63,385 nt of DNA. Origin: Bradyrhizobium hipponense (lineage in GTDB: Bacteria; Pseudomonadota; Alphaproteobacteria; Rhizobiales; Xanthobacteraceae). Below the pieces are notes generated by a model. It was not told the origin of the DNA. It searched no databases and was given only the letters and a program-made list of their open reading frames with translations. Each line of letters begins with the position of its first letter. Position 1 is the stretch's first letter. The translations under genes and the position numbers were made by a program. Of this stretch, positions 19,372-28,405 are shown piece by piece. The DNA lies in NCBI RefSeq assembly GCF_008123965.1, contig NZ_VSTH01000009.1, positions 1-63,385 on the forward strand. The letters run 5' to 3'.

Positions 19372-19692
19372 TGCTACCTCCCTGTAGGTGGTTATTCCGC
19401 TCTTCTGAGCGGTTATCTGTGCGGCTTAAACCCTGTGGAACCAGCGATATTCCGCATGGTTTCGCGCGGCCGTACACGCGGTCGCGAAACAGGCTCAGCG
19501 AGATCGCTCACAAGCTCGCGAAGTCCTGGAGGTCCTACCCCGCGCCGCTAAGGCCATGCTAGGGTTGCCGGCCCGGACAAGCCAATGCAAATTGCAGAAC
19601 TTGCGACTTTAGTCTAAGCGCGCTCATGGCCGCCGCTGCCTTAGCCGTCTGGCTCCGGGCATTTGCGCATACCCCGCAGGAGACCCCCCTCT
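19372..19692. other. Divergent promoter region with hairpins
   Basis: No gene lies between dctP (minus) and the ABC transporter (plus). Two inverted repeats are visible: CCGCTC-TTCT-GAGCGG at 19397-19412 in the dctP leader, and a larger one, GTTTCGCG ... CGCGAAAC, at 19459-19490. The second could be a regulator site for dctPQM. AGGAGA at 19678-19683 is the ribosome site of the next gene. Confidence 0.5.
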
Positions 19693-21456
19693 GTGAAGAA
19701 CATCCGCGCGACGCTCGCGACCGTTTGGCGAATCGCCATCCCCTATTTCCGATCGGAGGACAAATGGGCCGGCGGCGGCCTGCTCGCCGCGGTGATTGCG
19801 ATCGAGCTGTCGCTGGTCGCGATCGACGTCCTCTTTAACCAGTGGCAAAACCGATTCTACACCGCGCTCCAGGCCTACGACTGGGACAGGTTCGTCAGCG
19901 AAGTCTGGTTCTTCGTCATCCTCGCCGCCAGCTTCGTCGCGCTGGCGGTCTATCAGCTCTACCTGAACCAGTGGCTCCAGATTCGCTGGCGGCAATGGTT
20001 GACGCGCCACTATCTCGGCGAATGGCTCGAGGACGCCACGCATTACCGGATGCAGCTCAAGGGCGATGCGGCGGACAACCCGGACCAGCGCATCACCGAG
20101 GACGTCAAGAATTTCGTCGAACAGACCCTGACCATCGGCCTAGGCCTGCTCTCGTCGATCGTGACACTGTTCTCCTTTGTCATCATCCTCTGGGGCCTCT
20201 CCAATGCCGCGCCCCTGCACATTTTCGGGGCCGATGTCGTGATCCCCGGCTATCTATGCTGGGGTGCGCTGATCTATGCGATCTTCGGCACCGCGCTGAC
20301 GCACTTGATCGGCGCACCGCTGGTCAATCTCAATTTCGAGCAGCAGCGCTATGAAGCGGACTTCCGCTTCAACCTCGTCCGCGTGCGGGAGAATTCCGAG
20401 CAGATTGCGCTGTTGAACGGCGAAGGCGCCGAACGTGGGCGCCTGCTGGACCGGTTCGGCCGCGTCGTCGGCAATTGGTACGCGATCATGGGCCGGACCA
20501 AGCGCCTCACTGCATTCACGGCGAGTTACAGCCAGGCTGCCGTGATCGTTCCCTATGCGCTGGTGGCGCCAGCCTATTTCGCCAAGCGGATTCAGCTCGG
20601 CGATATGATGCAGACCGGCTCGGCTTTCGGCAGCGTGCAGCGCGCATTGTCGTTCTTCGTGACGGCCTATCGCTCGATTGCCGAATGGCGCGCCGTGGTT
20701 GCCCGTCTCGACGGATTCGAGATGTCAGTGCGTTCGACCAGCAGGCTCGCTGAATACGAGCCGACGATCGGCATCAAGGCAGCGGGCGGCAGCCGCGCGA
20801 TCGGCCTCGAGCAGCTCCGCGTGAACCTGCCGAATGGAGCGCCATTGGTCGTCGCGGACGCATTCGCCATCCATGCCCCGGAGCGGGTGCTCGTCACGGG
20901 GCCGTCGGGCTCGGGCAAGTCGACGCTGTTCCGCGCCATTGCCGGCATCTGGCCGTTTGGCACCGGCACCATCGTCATTCCCGAGAAGGCGAAGCTGATG
21001 ATGCTGCCGCAGCGGCCATATTTCCCGGTCGGTGTGCTGCGGGACGCCGTGGTATATCCCGCAGCACCCGGCGCGTTCGAAACGACGCAGGTCCGGGACG
21101 CCCTCGTCGCGGTCGGGCTGCCGGACCTGGCCGAACGGCTCGAGGAGGACGGCCATTGGAATCGGATGCTGTCGCTCGGTGAGCAGCAGCGCCTGGGGCT
21201 TGCCCGCGCGCTGCTGCATGGGCCCGACTACCTATTCCTGGACGAGGCCACCGCCTCGCTGGACGAACCGTCCGAGGCCCGGCTGTACCGGCTCCTGGCA
21301 GAGAAGCTGCCGCGGGCCACTATCGTCTCGATCGGCCACCGCTCGACGCTCGACGCCTTCCACACCCGCAAGATGACGATGGCGAAGGATGGCGAGATCC
21401 ACGTCCTCAGCGACGCCGGCAAGCCGGCCCGCGCCGAGCCGAACGGGGTGCGCTGA
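19693..21456 (+). CDS. BacA/YddA-type ABC transporter, fused permease-ATPase
   Basis: A 587-residue half-transporter. The N-terminal ABC_membrane_2/SbmA-BacA-type domain (residues about 20-320) has several helices and the motifs FNQWQNRFYTALQAYDW and NPDQRITEDVKNFVEQTL. The C-terminal ATPase has Walker A GPSGSGKST, signature LSLGEQQRLGLARA, Walker B YLFLDEAT and a switch His in SIGHRS. GTG at 19693 was chosen because AGGAGA lies ten bases upstream. The family exports or imports peptides and related molecules. Bradyrhizobial BclA, needed for surviving plant NCR peptides, has the same architecture, but whether this is BclA or a YddA paralogue cannot be settled here. Confidence 0.88.
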   Translation: MKNIRATLATVWRIAIPYFRSEDKWAGGGLLAAVIAIELSLVAIDVLFNQWQNRFYTALQAYDWDRFVSEVWFFVILAASFVALAVYQLYLNQWLQIRWRQWLTRHYLGEWLEDATHYRMQLKGDAADNPDQRITEDVKNFVEQTLTIGLGLLSSIVTLFSFVIILWGLSNAAPLHIFGADVVIPGYLCWGALIYAIFGTALTHLIGAPLVNLNFEQQRYEADFRFNLVRVRENSEQIALLNGEGAERGRLLDRFGRVVGNWYAIMGRTKRLTAFTASYSQAAVIVPYALVAPAYFAKRIQLGDMMQTGSAFGSVQRALSFFVTAYRSIAEWRAVVARLDGFEMSVRSTSRLAEYEPTIGIKAAGGSRAIGLEQLRVNLPNGAPLVVADAFAIHAPERVLVTGPSGSGKSTLFRAIAGIWPFGTGTIVIPEKAKLMMLPQRPYFPVGVLRDAVVYPAAPGAFETTQVRDALVAVGLPDLAERLEEDGHWNRMLSLGEQQRLGLARALLHGPDYLFLDEATASLDEPSEARLYRLLAEKLPRATIVSIGHRSTLDAFHTRKMTMAKDGEIHVLSDAGKPARAEPNGVR

Positions 21457-21511
21457 GCACGGCGTGATGGCTACCGGTTCGGCCCGCCGGGCAAACAGCA
21501 GCCCTCAAACT

Positions 21512-21599
21512 CGTCATGCCCGGGCTTGTCCCGGGCATCCACGTTCTTCCCTTCCTCGGGGATAGACGTGGATGGCCGGGTCAAGCCCGGCCATGACGA
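21512..21599. repeat. Palindromic intergenic repeat (type A)
   Basis: CGTCATGCCCGGGCTTGTCC ... GGATGGCCGGGTCAAGCCCGG ... CATGACG form an outer inverted repeat, with an inner ATCCACG / CGTGGAT pair. It is the same family as the copies at 11770 and 37409, and lies between the convergent ABC transporter and porin genes. Confidence 0.8.
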
Positions 21600-21694
21600 T
21601 GCGGCCACGCGCGCCATATTCGATTGCTACGTTCGAGGGGCCCGAAGAAGCGCCTGCAAGCTCACATTGCAAATTCCGGCAATGCCGCCAAAGC

Positions 21695-21724
21695 AAAAGG
21701 GCGGCAGATCGCTCTGCCGCCCTT
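21695..21724 (-). terminator. Rho-independent terminator of the porin gene
   Basis: Perfect 12-bp stem AAGGGCGGCAGA / TCTGCCGCCCTT with a 4-base loop. On the minus strand it ends in TTTT and lies 25 bases after the porin stop. Confidence 0.9.
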
Positions 21725-21748
21725 GCCCAATTCGTCTCGGGAAGAAGC

Positions 21749-22759
21749 TTACTTCAGGTTGCTCATCGCCGTCAGGTCGAACGACAGCTTGGCGATACCG
21801 GCCGCGCCGCACCAATTGGAGCCGACGCCGGTCGGATTGATCGGGGTAATATTCGTGCCCAAGTTGGCCGCGATGTTGCCACGGGCTGAGAAGTCGCTGG
21901 TGAAAGCGTTGCAGTCGCCCTTCGACAGATCGGTGTCGGAGTAGCGCAGGTCCAGCGTCATGACCTTGTAGGTGAAACCGACGCCAATGTTCCAGGTGTT
22001 GTAGTCAGCATACTTGATGCCGTTCGGGAAGGCCGGGACGCCATAGAAACTGTCGGAGGTGCCGAGCCACTGACGGCCGAACTCACCCGAGACGTACATG
22101 CCGACGCCGCTCGAACCGAAGATCGTGCTGGGCGCAATGTACTTGCCGGTGATCGAAGCGTAGTTGCCCCAGGCGCCCGAGTTCAGGTAGCTCGGGGTGT
22201 AGTACTCGGTCACGCCGAACGACCAGTTGTCGTTCACCGTATAAGTCATCTTGCCGTAGACTTCGAAGAAGCTCAGGTCCTTCTTGATCACGTTGGTGTT
22301 GAGCAAGGCCTTCTCGGCGCAGTCAGCTCCCTGGAACACGCCGGCGTTGTCGATGCCGGGAGCGCCGAAATAGCAGGTGCCGCCCGGGTACAGGTAACCC
22401 CAGACACCGATGTCGAAGGCAAACGCTCCGAAGGTCGGGCGAATACCGCCGTAGATATCGATCTCGGCCGCAGCGCGGTTGGGGAAGGAGATGCTCTCAC
22501 CGGCAACGCCCACATAGAGCTGGAGGTCCTTGGTGACGTTGTAGCGCGGCTCGAAATAGGCCGCGACCGACGGCTTGTGATTCGACTGGGTGATACCGCG
22601 GAAGATGTAGTCGCTCATGATCGCGCCGCCGAAGGCGATATCCCAGGGGTCGAAGGCGGGCGGCGGCGGAGCCTTCAATGCCTTCACATGCATGTCTGCC
22701 GCGAAAGCCGAGCCCGTCACCATTGCCAGCGCCGTTGCCAACAAAGCCACTTTTTTCAT
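21749..22759 (-). CDS. TorF-family putative porin
   Basis: A 336-residue outer-membrane beta-barrel protein. Signal peptide MKKVALLATALAMVTGSAFAAD is followed by a Pro-rich spacer, then alternating strands such as FGGAIMSDYIFRGITQSNHKPSVAAYFEPRYN, the hallmark opening of this family (TIGR02001-like). The closing strands include VGFTYKVMTLDLRYSDTDLSKGDCNAF and the terminal KLSFDLTAMSNLK. Cysteine pairs (GGTCYFGAPG, GADCAEKA, GDCNAF, NWCGAAG) are probable loop disulfides. The start is the ATG that opens the signal peptide, not the one five codons upstream. It is a single gene with its own terminator. Confidence 0.85.
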   Translation of the reverse strand: MKKVALLATALAMVTGSAFAADMHVKALKAPPPPAFDPWDIAFGGAIMSDYIFRGITQSNHKPSVAAYFEPRYNVTKDLQLYVGVAGESISFPNRAAAEIDIYGGIRPTFGAFAFDIGVWGYLYPGGTCYFGAPGIDNAGVFQGADCAEKALLNTNVIKKDLSFFEVYGKMTYTVNDNWSFGVTEYYTPSYLNSGAWGNYASITGKYIAPSTIFGSSGVGMYVSGEFGRQWLGTSDSFYGVPAFPNGIKYADYNTWNIGVGFTYKVMTLDLRYSDTDLSKGDCNAFTSDFSARGNIAANLGTNITPINPTGVGSNWCGAAGIAKLSFDLTAMSNLK

Positions 22760-23087
22760 TTCGATCCCCATCACCGGTTCTTAAACCCCAGTCGATCCCG
22801 GAAGCCCCCCGGGGCATACGACCTGACTGCAAAATTGCTTAACTCCGGCAATCTGTATGGGAGGAGGCGCCCCGTGAAGCAAAAAGCGCGGGCATCTGCC
22901 GACTTTTTAGGCGTTCTGACGATTCCATGAAAGGTTGTCAGCGTGTGTTGCTTCCCGACCACATTATTTGCATTGCGAAGTGCGCAGGAAGGGCCGTGAT
23001 AGTACGGAAACCGAAAGATTGTAGCACCCACGCTACGAATCAGACGAGGCAGGATGTGGCGGCTAATCGGGGCGCCGGCGGCGATGC
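22760..23087. other. Intergenic region, porin promoter
   Basis: No convincing coding frame. The porin promoter should lie next to 22760, and the H1-like gene's terminator begins at 23088. No operator or RNA gene was recognised. Confidence 0.5.
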
Positions 23088-23116
23088 AAAAAGGCCGCAG
23101 CGTCGTCGCTACGGCC
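23088..23116 (-). terminator. Rho-independent terminator of the H1-like gene
   Basis: On the minus strand, stem GGCCGTAGCG / CGCTGCGGCC (one G-U pair) with a 4-base loop, followed by TTTTT, about 43 bases after the stop. Confidence 0.88.
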
Positions 23117-23158
23117 CTTCTGTTCGCAGTCGTTGGAAGATGTGGGAGGGCCTTAGCC

Positions 23159-23527
23159 CTACCCTTCGGCCGGTGCTTGGTCCCCAGCAGGCGAAGGCGT
23201 CGCCCAGCTCGTTTCCGGTGTCGGCGAGGCAGCTGGAGCCGGAGCTTCCGTTGGAGCCGGCGCAGGCTTCGCCCTGACCGCGCTCTTTTTGGCCGCGCTT
23301 TTCTTGGGCGCCGCTTTCTTGGCGACTTTCTTGGCCGCCTTCTTTGCAGTGGCGGCCTTCTTCGGCGCAGCCTTCTTGGCCGATTTCTTTGCAGACTTCT
23401 TTGCGGATTTTTTCGCGGACTTCTTGGCGGCTTTCTTTGTCGCCTTCTTCGCGGTCTTCTTCTTCGCCGCTACAACCTTCTTCGCCTTTTTGGCCTTCTT
23501 GCTTTTCTTCTTCTTCGCTTTCGCCAT
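23159..23527 (-). CDS. Histone H1-like Lys/Ala-rich protein
   Basis: A 122-residue, very basic protein of Lys-Lys-Ala repeats: MAKAKKKKSKKAKKAKK, then several AKKS and AKKA units to about residue 85. A Pro/Ala/Thr/Glu tail (KPAPAPTEAPAPAASP) follows. It probably binds DNA non-specifically like the bacterial histone H1-like proteins of the AlgR3/Hc1 type. AGGAGGACC precedes the ATG. It lies downstream of glcF with 44 bases between and could be read through from that operon, but it has its own ribosome site and terminator. Repeated AAG/GCC codons make this DNA internally repetitive. Confidence 0.85.
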   Translation of the reverse strand: MAKAKKKKSKKAKKAKKVVAAKKKTAKKATKKAAKKSAKKSAKKSAKKSAKKAAPKKAATAKKAAKKVAKKAAPKKSAAKKSAVRAKPAPAPTEAPAPAASPTPETSWATPSPAGDQAPAEG

Positions 23528-23571
23528 CGTGGTCCTCCTGTTGCCGCCAATCAATGGTCGATCGGGCGCCT

Positions 23572-24918
23572 TCAGCCGTCACCGCCGGACGCAGCGCCGC
23601 TCGACGAATTCGATGCCGGCCGCGAGCCGCCCGTAGCCCAATCGAGAAGCTCAATCGTGTGCACGACCGGAACTGACGTACCGCTGGCAATCTGCACCAT
23701 GCAGCCGATATTGCCCGCGGCAATCATGTCCGGCTTGACGCTCGCGATGTTGGCGACCTTGCGATCGCGCAACCTGCCCGCAAGGTCGGGCTGGAGAATG
23801 TTGTAAGTCCCCGCCGAACCGCAACACAAATGGCTCTCCGGGACATCTTTCACCACGAATCCATTCTTGGAAAGCAATTCTTTCGGAAGCGTCGTGATTT
23901 TCTGCCCGTGCTGCAACGAACAAGCGGAGTGATAGGCGACGACGATGTTGTCGTGTCGCGTCGTCGGTGCGAGGCCCAGTCCGGCGACGTATTCGGTGAT
24001 GTCCTTGGCGAGTGCGGAGACCTGCGCTGCATCGGCTGCGAACGTGCGATCCTCGCGCAGCAGATAGCCGTAATCCTTGATCACCGTGCCGCAGCCGGAG
24101 GCCGTTACCAGGATGGCGTCGAGGCCCTCGCCTGCCGCTTCTGCCCGCCACGCCGCGACGTTGGCACGGGCGCGGGCGAGCGCATCGTGGTCGTTGCCGA
24201 GGTGGTGGGTCAGCGCGCCGCAGCATTGCTCGTCCTTGACCAGCACGACCTCGATGCCGTGGCGGGTGAGCAGGTTGATGGCGGCCTGGTTGATACGCGG
24301 CGCCAGGACCTGCTGGGCGCAGCCTTGCAACAGCGCGACCCGGCCACGCTTCTTGCCGAGCGCCGCGAACACGCTGCCCGCGGCAGGGCCCCGCGACGGC
24401 AGGTGGCTCGGGGCCAATGCCAGCATTGCCTTGATGCGCTCGATCAGGCCGGGCGTGGCCGACGGCCGCGGCGTCGGCAGGAATACGGCAAGCGGACGGG
24501 CCAGCCGCGCCAGCCGCATGCTGGCGCGAAAGCGCTGCGGGTCCGGCAGGACGAATGCCAGCACCTGTCGCAGCAGCCGCTCGGCAAGCGGCCTCTGATA
24601 GCGCTGCTCGATCCTGACCCGGGCCTGGTCGACGAGGTGCATGTAGTTCACCCCTGAGGGGCAGGTCGTCATGCAGGCAAGGCACGACAGGCAGCGATCG
24701 ATGTGTTTCACTACCTCCGACGTCGGTGCCTGGTCCTTCTCCAGCATCTCCTTCATCAGGTAGATGCGGCCGCGCGGGCTATCGAGCTCGTCGCCGAGCA
24801 GCACATAGGTTGGACAGGTTGCGGTGCAGAAGCCACAATGGACACAGGCGCGCAGGATCTTGTCGGCTTCCGCGATGTCGGGATCGGCGAGCTGCGCGAG
24901 TGAGAATTCGGTCTTCAT
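23572..24918 (-). CDS. glcF: Glycolate oxidase iron-sulfur subunit
   Basis: The 448-residue Fe-S subunit of membrane-associated glycolate oxidase (glycolate to glyoxylate). Two ferredoxin-type clusters are visible: CVHCGFCTATCP at residues about 25-36 and CLSCLACMTTCPSG at about 76-89. Two CCG-type domains follow (QCCGALTHHLG and HLCCGSAGTYNILQP). It starts within the glcE stop (ATGA overlap), the last gene of glcD-glcE-glcF. Electrons probably pass to the quinone pool. Confidence 0.95.
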   Translation of the reverse strand: MKTEFSLAQLADPDIAEADKILRACVHCGFCTATCPTYVLLGDELDSPRGRIYLMKEMLEKDQAPTSEVVKHIDRCLSCLACMTTCPSGVNYMHLVDQARVRIEQRYQRPLAERLLRQVLAFVLPDPQRFRASMRLARLARPLAVFLPTPRPSATPGLIERIKAMLALAPSHLPSRGPAAGSVFAALGKKRGRVALLQGCAQQVLAPRINQAAINLLTRHGIEVVLVKDEQCCGALTHHLGNDHDALARARANVAAWRAEAAGEGLDAILVTASGCGTVIKDYGYLLREDRTFAADAAQVSALAKDITEYVAGLGLAPTTRHDNIVVAYHSACSLQHGQKITTLPKELLSKNGFVVKDVPESHLCCGSAGTYNILQPDLAGRLRDRKVANIASVKPDMIAAGNIGCMVQIASGTSVPVVHTIELLDWATGGSRPASNSSSGAASGGDG

Positions 24919-26153
24919 GCCGCAGGGCCCCGCATCAGCCGTCCCCGGTTGAGGATGGTCTTCGGATCGAACCCGGCGCGGACCCGCTCACTCAGAGCGG
25001 CAATCCCCGGAGCTTGCGGATGGAAGACATCGACACTGTGCCTGACGTCCTCGGCCGCCCGGATCAGCATGGCATGCCCACCGACGGCGCCCGCGCGCAT
25101 ACGCACGGCGGGGGCATGCGCATCTCCTTTCGGCGGCAGCGCCGCCCAGATCAAGCCGCCGCCCCAATCGTAGATCAACTCGCCGCCGGTCTCGCGCGCC
25201 AATTGCGTGCCGAGCGCCGCGCCTGATGCGGGCGGGCAGACGATCCGCCAGACCGGCCAGGCGCCCAGCGCGCGGCTGGCCGCGAACGGCAGGACATCGC
25301 GGATGGTGGCCCACAGCGCCGAAGACGCGGCATCCTCGACCAGCGTCGCGGTTCCGAACGGCGCCAGCAATTCGAGCAACGAGCCGGCGCGATGGGCGGC
25401 GGAGGCCGTGATCCCCTCGAGCCGCAGCACGGTCAGCGCCTCGCCCTCGCCTGCGATGTCGCCGAGCCCTTCCGTCGTGGCCCGGAACGCCGATTTCGGC
25501 AGATGCGCGGCGGCAGAGACGTCGAAGGGCGAGCCGAGTGCCGCGGTCATCGCCTTGTTGGCCGCGGCATCGTCGAGCCCGCGCAGCAGCAGCGTCCGCT
25601 CAGCTTCCGGCTTCGGCATCACCTTCAGCGTAACCTCGGTCATGACCGCCAGCGTGCCCCAGGAGCCCGCCAGCAGCTTGCACAGATCGTAGCCGGTGAC
25701 GTTCTTCACCACCTTGCCGCCGGTCTTGAAGCTGTCGCCGAAGCCCGAGACAGCGTGCGCCCCGAGCAGATGATCGCGCGCCCCGCCAGCCTTGATGCGC
25801 CGCGGCCCCGCCAGTCCCGCGGCGATCATGCCGCCGATGGTTCCGAGCGCGGGCGTGCCCAAGAGCGGCGCCGTGCTCATCGGCTCGAAGGCGAATTGCT
25901 GGTTCTTGGAATCGATCAGCGACAGCACGTCGGCCAAGGGCGCGCCGGCCTGAAGCGTGATGATCAGTTCGTTCGGTTCATACGAGGTCACAGCGCTCAG
26001 CGCGGAGACGTCGAGCACGGCGTTGGTCGCCATCGCATGGCCGATACCGCGCTTGGTGCCATGACCGATGATCTCGAGCGGCTGCTCATTGGCAATCGCC
26101 GCGCGCACCGCCTCTTCGACGTCTTTGGCGTCTCGTACTCTAAGCGTATCCAC
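24915..26153 (-). CDS. glcE: Glycolate oxidase FAD-binding subunit
   Basis: A 412-residue FAD-linked oxidase subunit, related to GlcD but shorter. The PCMH-type FAD domain shows EIIGHGTKRGIGHAM, LITLQAGAPLADVLSLID, LGTPALGTIGGMIAAGLAGPRR and GDSFKTGGKVVKNVTGYDLCKLLAGSWGTLAVMTEVTLKV. The C-terminus ends VRAGFDPKTILNRGRLMRG. GTG at 26153 is preferred (DTLRVRDAKDVEEAV follows at once); a TTG 12 codons upstream would add an unconvincing stretch. It is preceded by glcD with a gap of about 70 bases and overlaps glcF by 4 bases. Confidence 0.93.
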   Translation of the reverse strand: MDTLRVRDAKDVEEAVRAAIANEQPLEIIGHGTKRGIGHAMATNAVLDVSALSAVTSYEPNELIITLQAGAPLADVLSLIDSKNQQFAFEPMSTAPLLGTPALGTIGGMIAAGLAGPRRIKAGGARDHLLGAHAVSGFGDSFKTGGKVVKNVTGYDLCKLLAGSWGTLAVMTEVTLKVMPKPEAERTLLLRGLDDAAANKAMTAALGSPFDVSAAAHLPKSAFRATTEGLGDIAGEGEALTVLRLEGITASAAHRAGSLLELLAPFGTATLVEDAASSALWATIRDVLPFAASRALGAWPVWRIVCPPASGAALGTQLARETGGELIYDWGGGLIWAALPPKGDAHAPAVRMRAGAVGGHAMLIRAAEDVRHSVDVFHPQAPGIAALSERVRAGFDPKTILNRGRLMRGPAA

Positions 26154-26225
26154 GACTGTGCCGGTAATGGAGTTTACAACGGAAATCAAATTTGGCGCAT
26201 TGCAGCGAAGGTGCAGCGGTTGTCG

Positions 26226-27719
26226 CTAAAACCGCGGAATATCTGGAAACGCCAGCTTGCCCGCGTGCACATGCATGCGGCCGAGCTCGGCGCAGCGGTG
26301 CAGCGTCGGAAACACTTTTCCGGGGTTGAGCAGGCCCTGCGCATCGAAGGCGCATTTGAGCCGCTGCTGCTGGTTCAAGTCGATTTCGCTGAACATCTCC
26401 GGCATCAGGTCGCGCTTCTCGATGCCGACGCCATGCTCGCCGGTGAGCACGCCGCCGAACTCGACGCAGGCGCGCAGGATGTCGGCGCCGAAGGCTTCGG
26501 CGCGCTCGATCTCGCCGGGCTTGTTGGCATCGTAGAGGATCAGCGGATGCAGATTGCCGTCGCCGGCGTGGAACACGTTGGCGCAGCCGAGCTGGTATTT
26601 TTCCGACAGCTCGCGGATGCGCGCCAGCGCCTTTGGCAGTGCGCCGCGGGGAATGGTGCCGTCCATGCAGAGATAGTCGGGTGAGATGCGGCCCACAGCC
26701 GGAAACGCCGCCTTGCGGCCCGCCCAGAACAGATTGCGCTCCGCCTCCGACGTCGAGATCTGGCAGGTGGTCGAGCCGCAGCCATTGGCGATGGCCTCGA
26801 CGCGGCTGATCAACTCGTCGACCTCGATCTTGGGGCCGTCGAGCTCGATGATCAGCAGCGCCTCGACATCGAGCGGATATCCGGCATGGACGAAGGCCTC
26901 CGCGGCGTGGATAGCGGGCTTGTCCATCATCTCCATGCCGCCGGGAATGATGCCCGCGCCGATGATGCGCGCGACGCATTCCCCGGCCGCTTCCACCTGC
27001 GCGAAACCGACCATCAGTGCGCGCGCCGTCTCCGGCTTTTGCAGGATGCGCACCGTGATCTCGGTGATGACGCCGAGCAGGCCTTCGGAGCCGGTGATGA
27101 CGCCCATCAGATCGTAGCCGGGATTTTCGCACCCCTTGCCGCCAATGCGCAGGATCTCGCCGCTCATCAGCACGATCTCGCAGCCGAGCACGTTGTTGGT
27201 GGTCATGCCGTATTTCAGGCAGTGCACGCCGCCGGAATTTTCCGCGACATTGCCGCCGATCGAGCAGGCGATTTGCGAGGACGGATCGGGCGCGTAGTAG
27301 AACCCGGCATGCGCGACGGCCTGGCTGATGGCAAGGTTAGTGACGCCGGGCTCGGTGACGACGACGCGATTGTCGAAATCGATCTCGCGGATGCGCTTGA
27401 ACTTGCCGAGGCCCAGCAGCACGCCGTCTTCCAGCGGCAGCGCGCCGCCGGACAGCGAGGTCCCGGAGCCGCGCGGCACCACCTTGATGCCCTGCCCGGC
27501 ACAATATTTCAGGATGAGCGAGACCTGCTCGGTCGTATCCGGCAGCACCACGACCATCGGCGGCTGCCGATAGGCGGTCAGCCCGTCGGATTCATAGGCC
27601 CGCATCTCCGCGGCGCTGTCGATCACGCCTTCGCCGGGCACGATCGCGCGCAGTGCGGCGACGATCTCCGCACGGCGCGTGAGCACTGCCTGGTCGCTGG
27701 CAGGCATCATGATGGCCAT
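26226..27719 (-). CDS. glcD: Glycolate oxidase subunit GlcD
   Basis: The 497-residue FAD-linked catalytic subunit of glycolate oxidase. FAD-binding motifs are RGSGTSLSGGALPLEDGVLLGLG, TNLAISQAVAHAGFYYAPDPSS and SIGGNVAENSGGVHCLKYGMTTNNVLG. The C-terminal FAD-oxidase domain has HAGDGNLHPLILYD and GEHGVGIEKRDLM. The start is MAIMMPASDQAVLTRR at 27719; the open frame extends 102 codons upstream but that part is not GlcD-like. It leads the glcDEF operon and is divergent from the cytochrome c gene. Confidence 0.95.
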   Translation of the reverse strand: MAIMMPASDQAVLTRRAEIVAALRAIVPGEGVIDSAAEMRAYESDGLTAYRQPPMVVVLPDTTEQVSLILKYCAGQGIKVVPRGSGTSLSGGALPLEDGVLLGLGKFKRIREIDFDNRVVVTEPGVTNLAISQAVAHAGFYYAPDPSSQIACSIGGNVAENSGGVHCLKYGMTTNNVLGCEIVLMSGEILRIGGKGCENPGYDLMGVITGSEGLLGVITEITVRILQKPETARALMVGFAQVEAAGECVARIIGAGIIPGGMEMMDKPAIHAAEAFVHAGYPLDVEALLIIELDGPKIEVDELISRVEAIANGCGSTTCQISTSEAERNLFWAGRKAAFPAVGRISPDYLCMDGTIPRGALPKALARIRELSEKYQLGCANVFHAGDGNLHPLILYDANKPGEIERAEAFGADILRACVEFGGVLTGEHGVGIEKRDLMPEMFSEIDLNQQQRLKCAFDAQGLLNPGKVFPTLHRCAELGRMHVHAGKLAFPDIPRF

Positions 27720-28000
27720 AGCACATCCATCCTGACATATCCTTCCGACTCGCGCCGCACGATCGATTTTGTCGCGGCAAATCAACCACGTCCGCGGTGG
27801 TTTGGGTAGGCCATCCGAAAGTCGGATCGACCATCCCAGGCGAGTTCGCTCTGGGACAAGTAGGAAGTCGTGAAACCTGTCATGGTTTCGTGGCTTGTCC
27901 AAGCCGAGCGGGCCATGCCAAAAGCGGCAGGCCCGACGGTTGCCGTCCGGCAAGGGACTGACCAGGCTAGACCCACCAGGGAAGAGACGAAGAGCACCCG

Positions 28001-28396
28001 ATGAAAAAACTGACTTTTGGCGCACTGATGATCCTCACCGTGACTGCCACGGCCTCCACTGCGATGGCGCAGGATGTCGCGGCCGGCAAATCGTCGTTCA
28101 ACAAATGCCTGGCCTGCCATGCGATCGGCGAAGGCGCCAAGAACAAGGTCGGCCCCGAGCTCAACGGCCTCGACGGCCGCAAGTCCGGCACTGCGCCGGA
28201 CTACAACTATTCCGACGCGAACAAGAATTCCGGCATCACATGGAACGAGGCGGTGTTCAAGGAATACATCAAGGATCCCAAAGCCAAGATCCCCGGCACC
28301 AAGATGGCATTCGCCGGCATCAAGAACGAGACCGAGATCAACAATCTGTGGGCCTACGTCTCGCAGTTCGACAAGGACGGCAAGGTCAAGCAGTAA
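28001..28396 (+). CDS. Class I soluble cytochrome c
   Basis: A 131-residue periplasmic monoheme cytochrome. Signal MKKLTFGALMILTVTATASTAMAQ is followed by the heme site NKCLACHAIGEGAKNKVGPELNG (CxxCH) and the distal Met ligand in IPGTKMAFAGIK, as in cytochromes c2/c550. It probably shuttles electrons between respiratory complexes or dehydrogenases. It may be the CycA-type c550 of bradyrhizobia, but paralogues exist, so no symbol is given. It is divergent from glcDEF and ends at a shared hairpin with the opposing hydrolase. Confidence 0.92.
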   Translation: MKKLTFGALMILTVTATASTAMAQDVAAGKSSFNKCLACHAIGEGAKNKVGPELNGLDGRKSGTAPDYNYSDANKNSGITWNEAVFKEYIKDPKAKIPGTKMAFAGIKNETEINNLWAYVSQFDKDGKVKQ

Positions 28397-28405
28397 GCGC
28401 TGGCA

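Noticed and set aside
22927..23277. 116-codon plus-strand frame between the porin and H1-like genes
   Set aside because: It overlaps a terminator and the H1-like gene in antisense, and its residues have no coding signature.
23300..23527. CRISPR-like short repeats
   Set aside because: The repeats are Lys/Ala codon runs inside the H1-like gene, with no spacers of constant length.
25392..26684. 430-codon plus-strand frame across glcE and glcD
   Set aside because: Antisense to two confident genes, with no recognisable domain.
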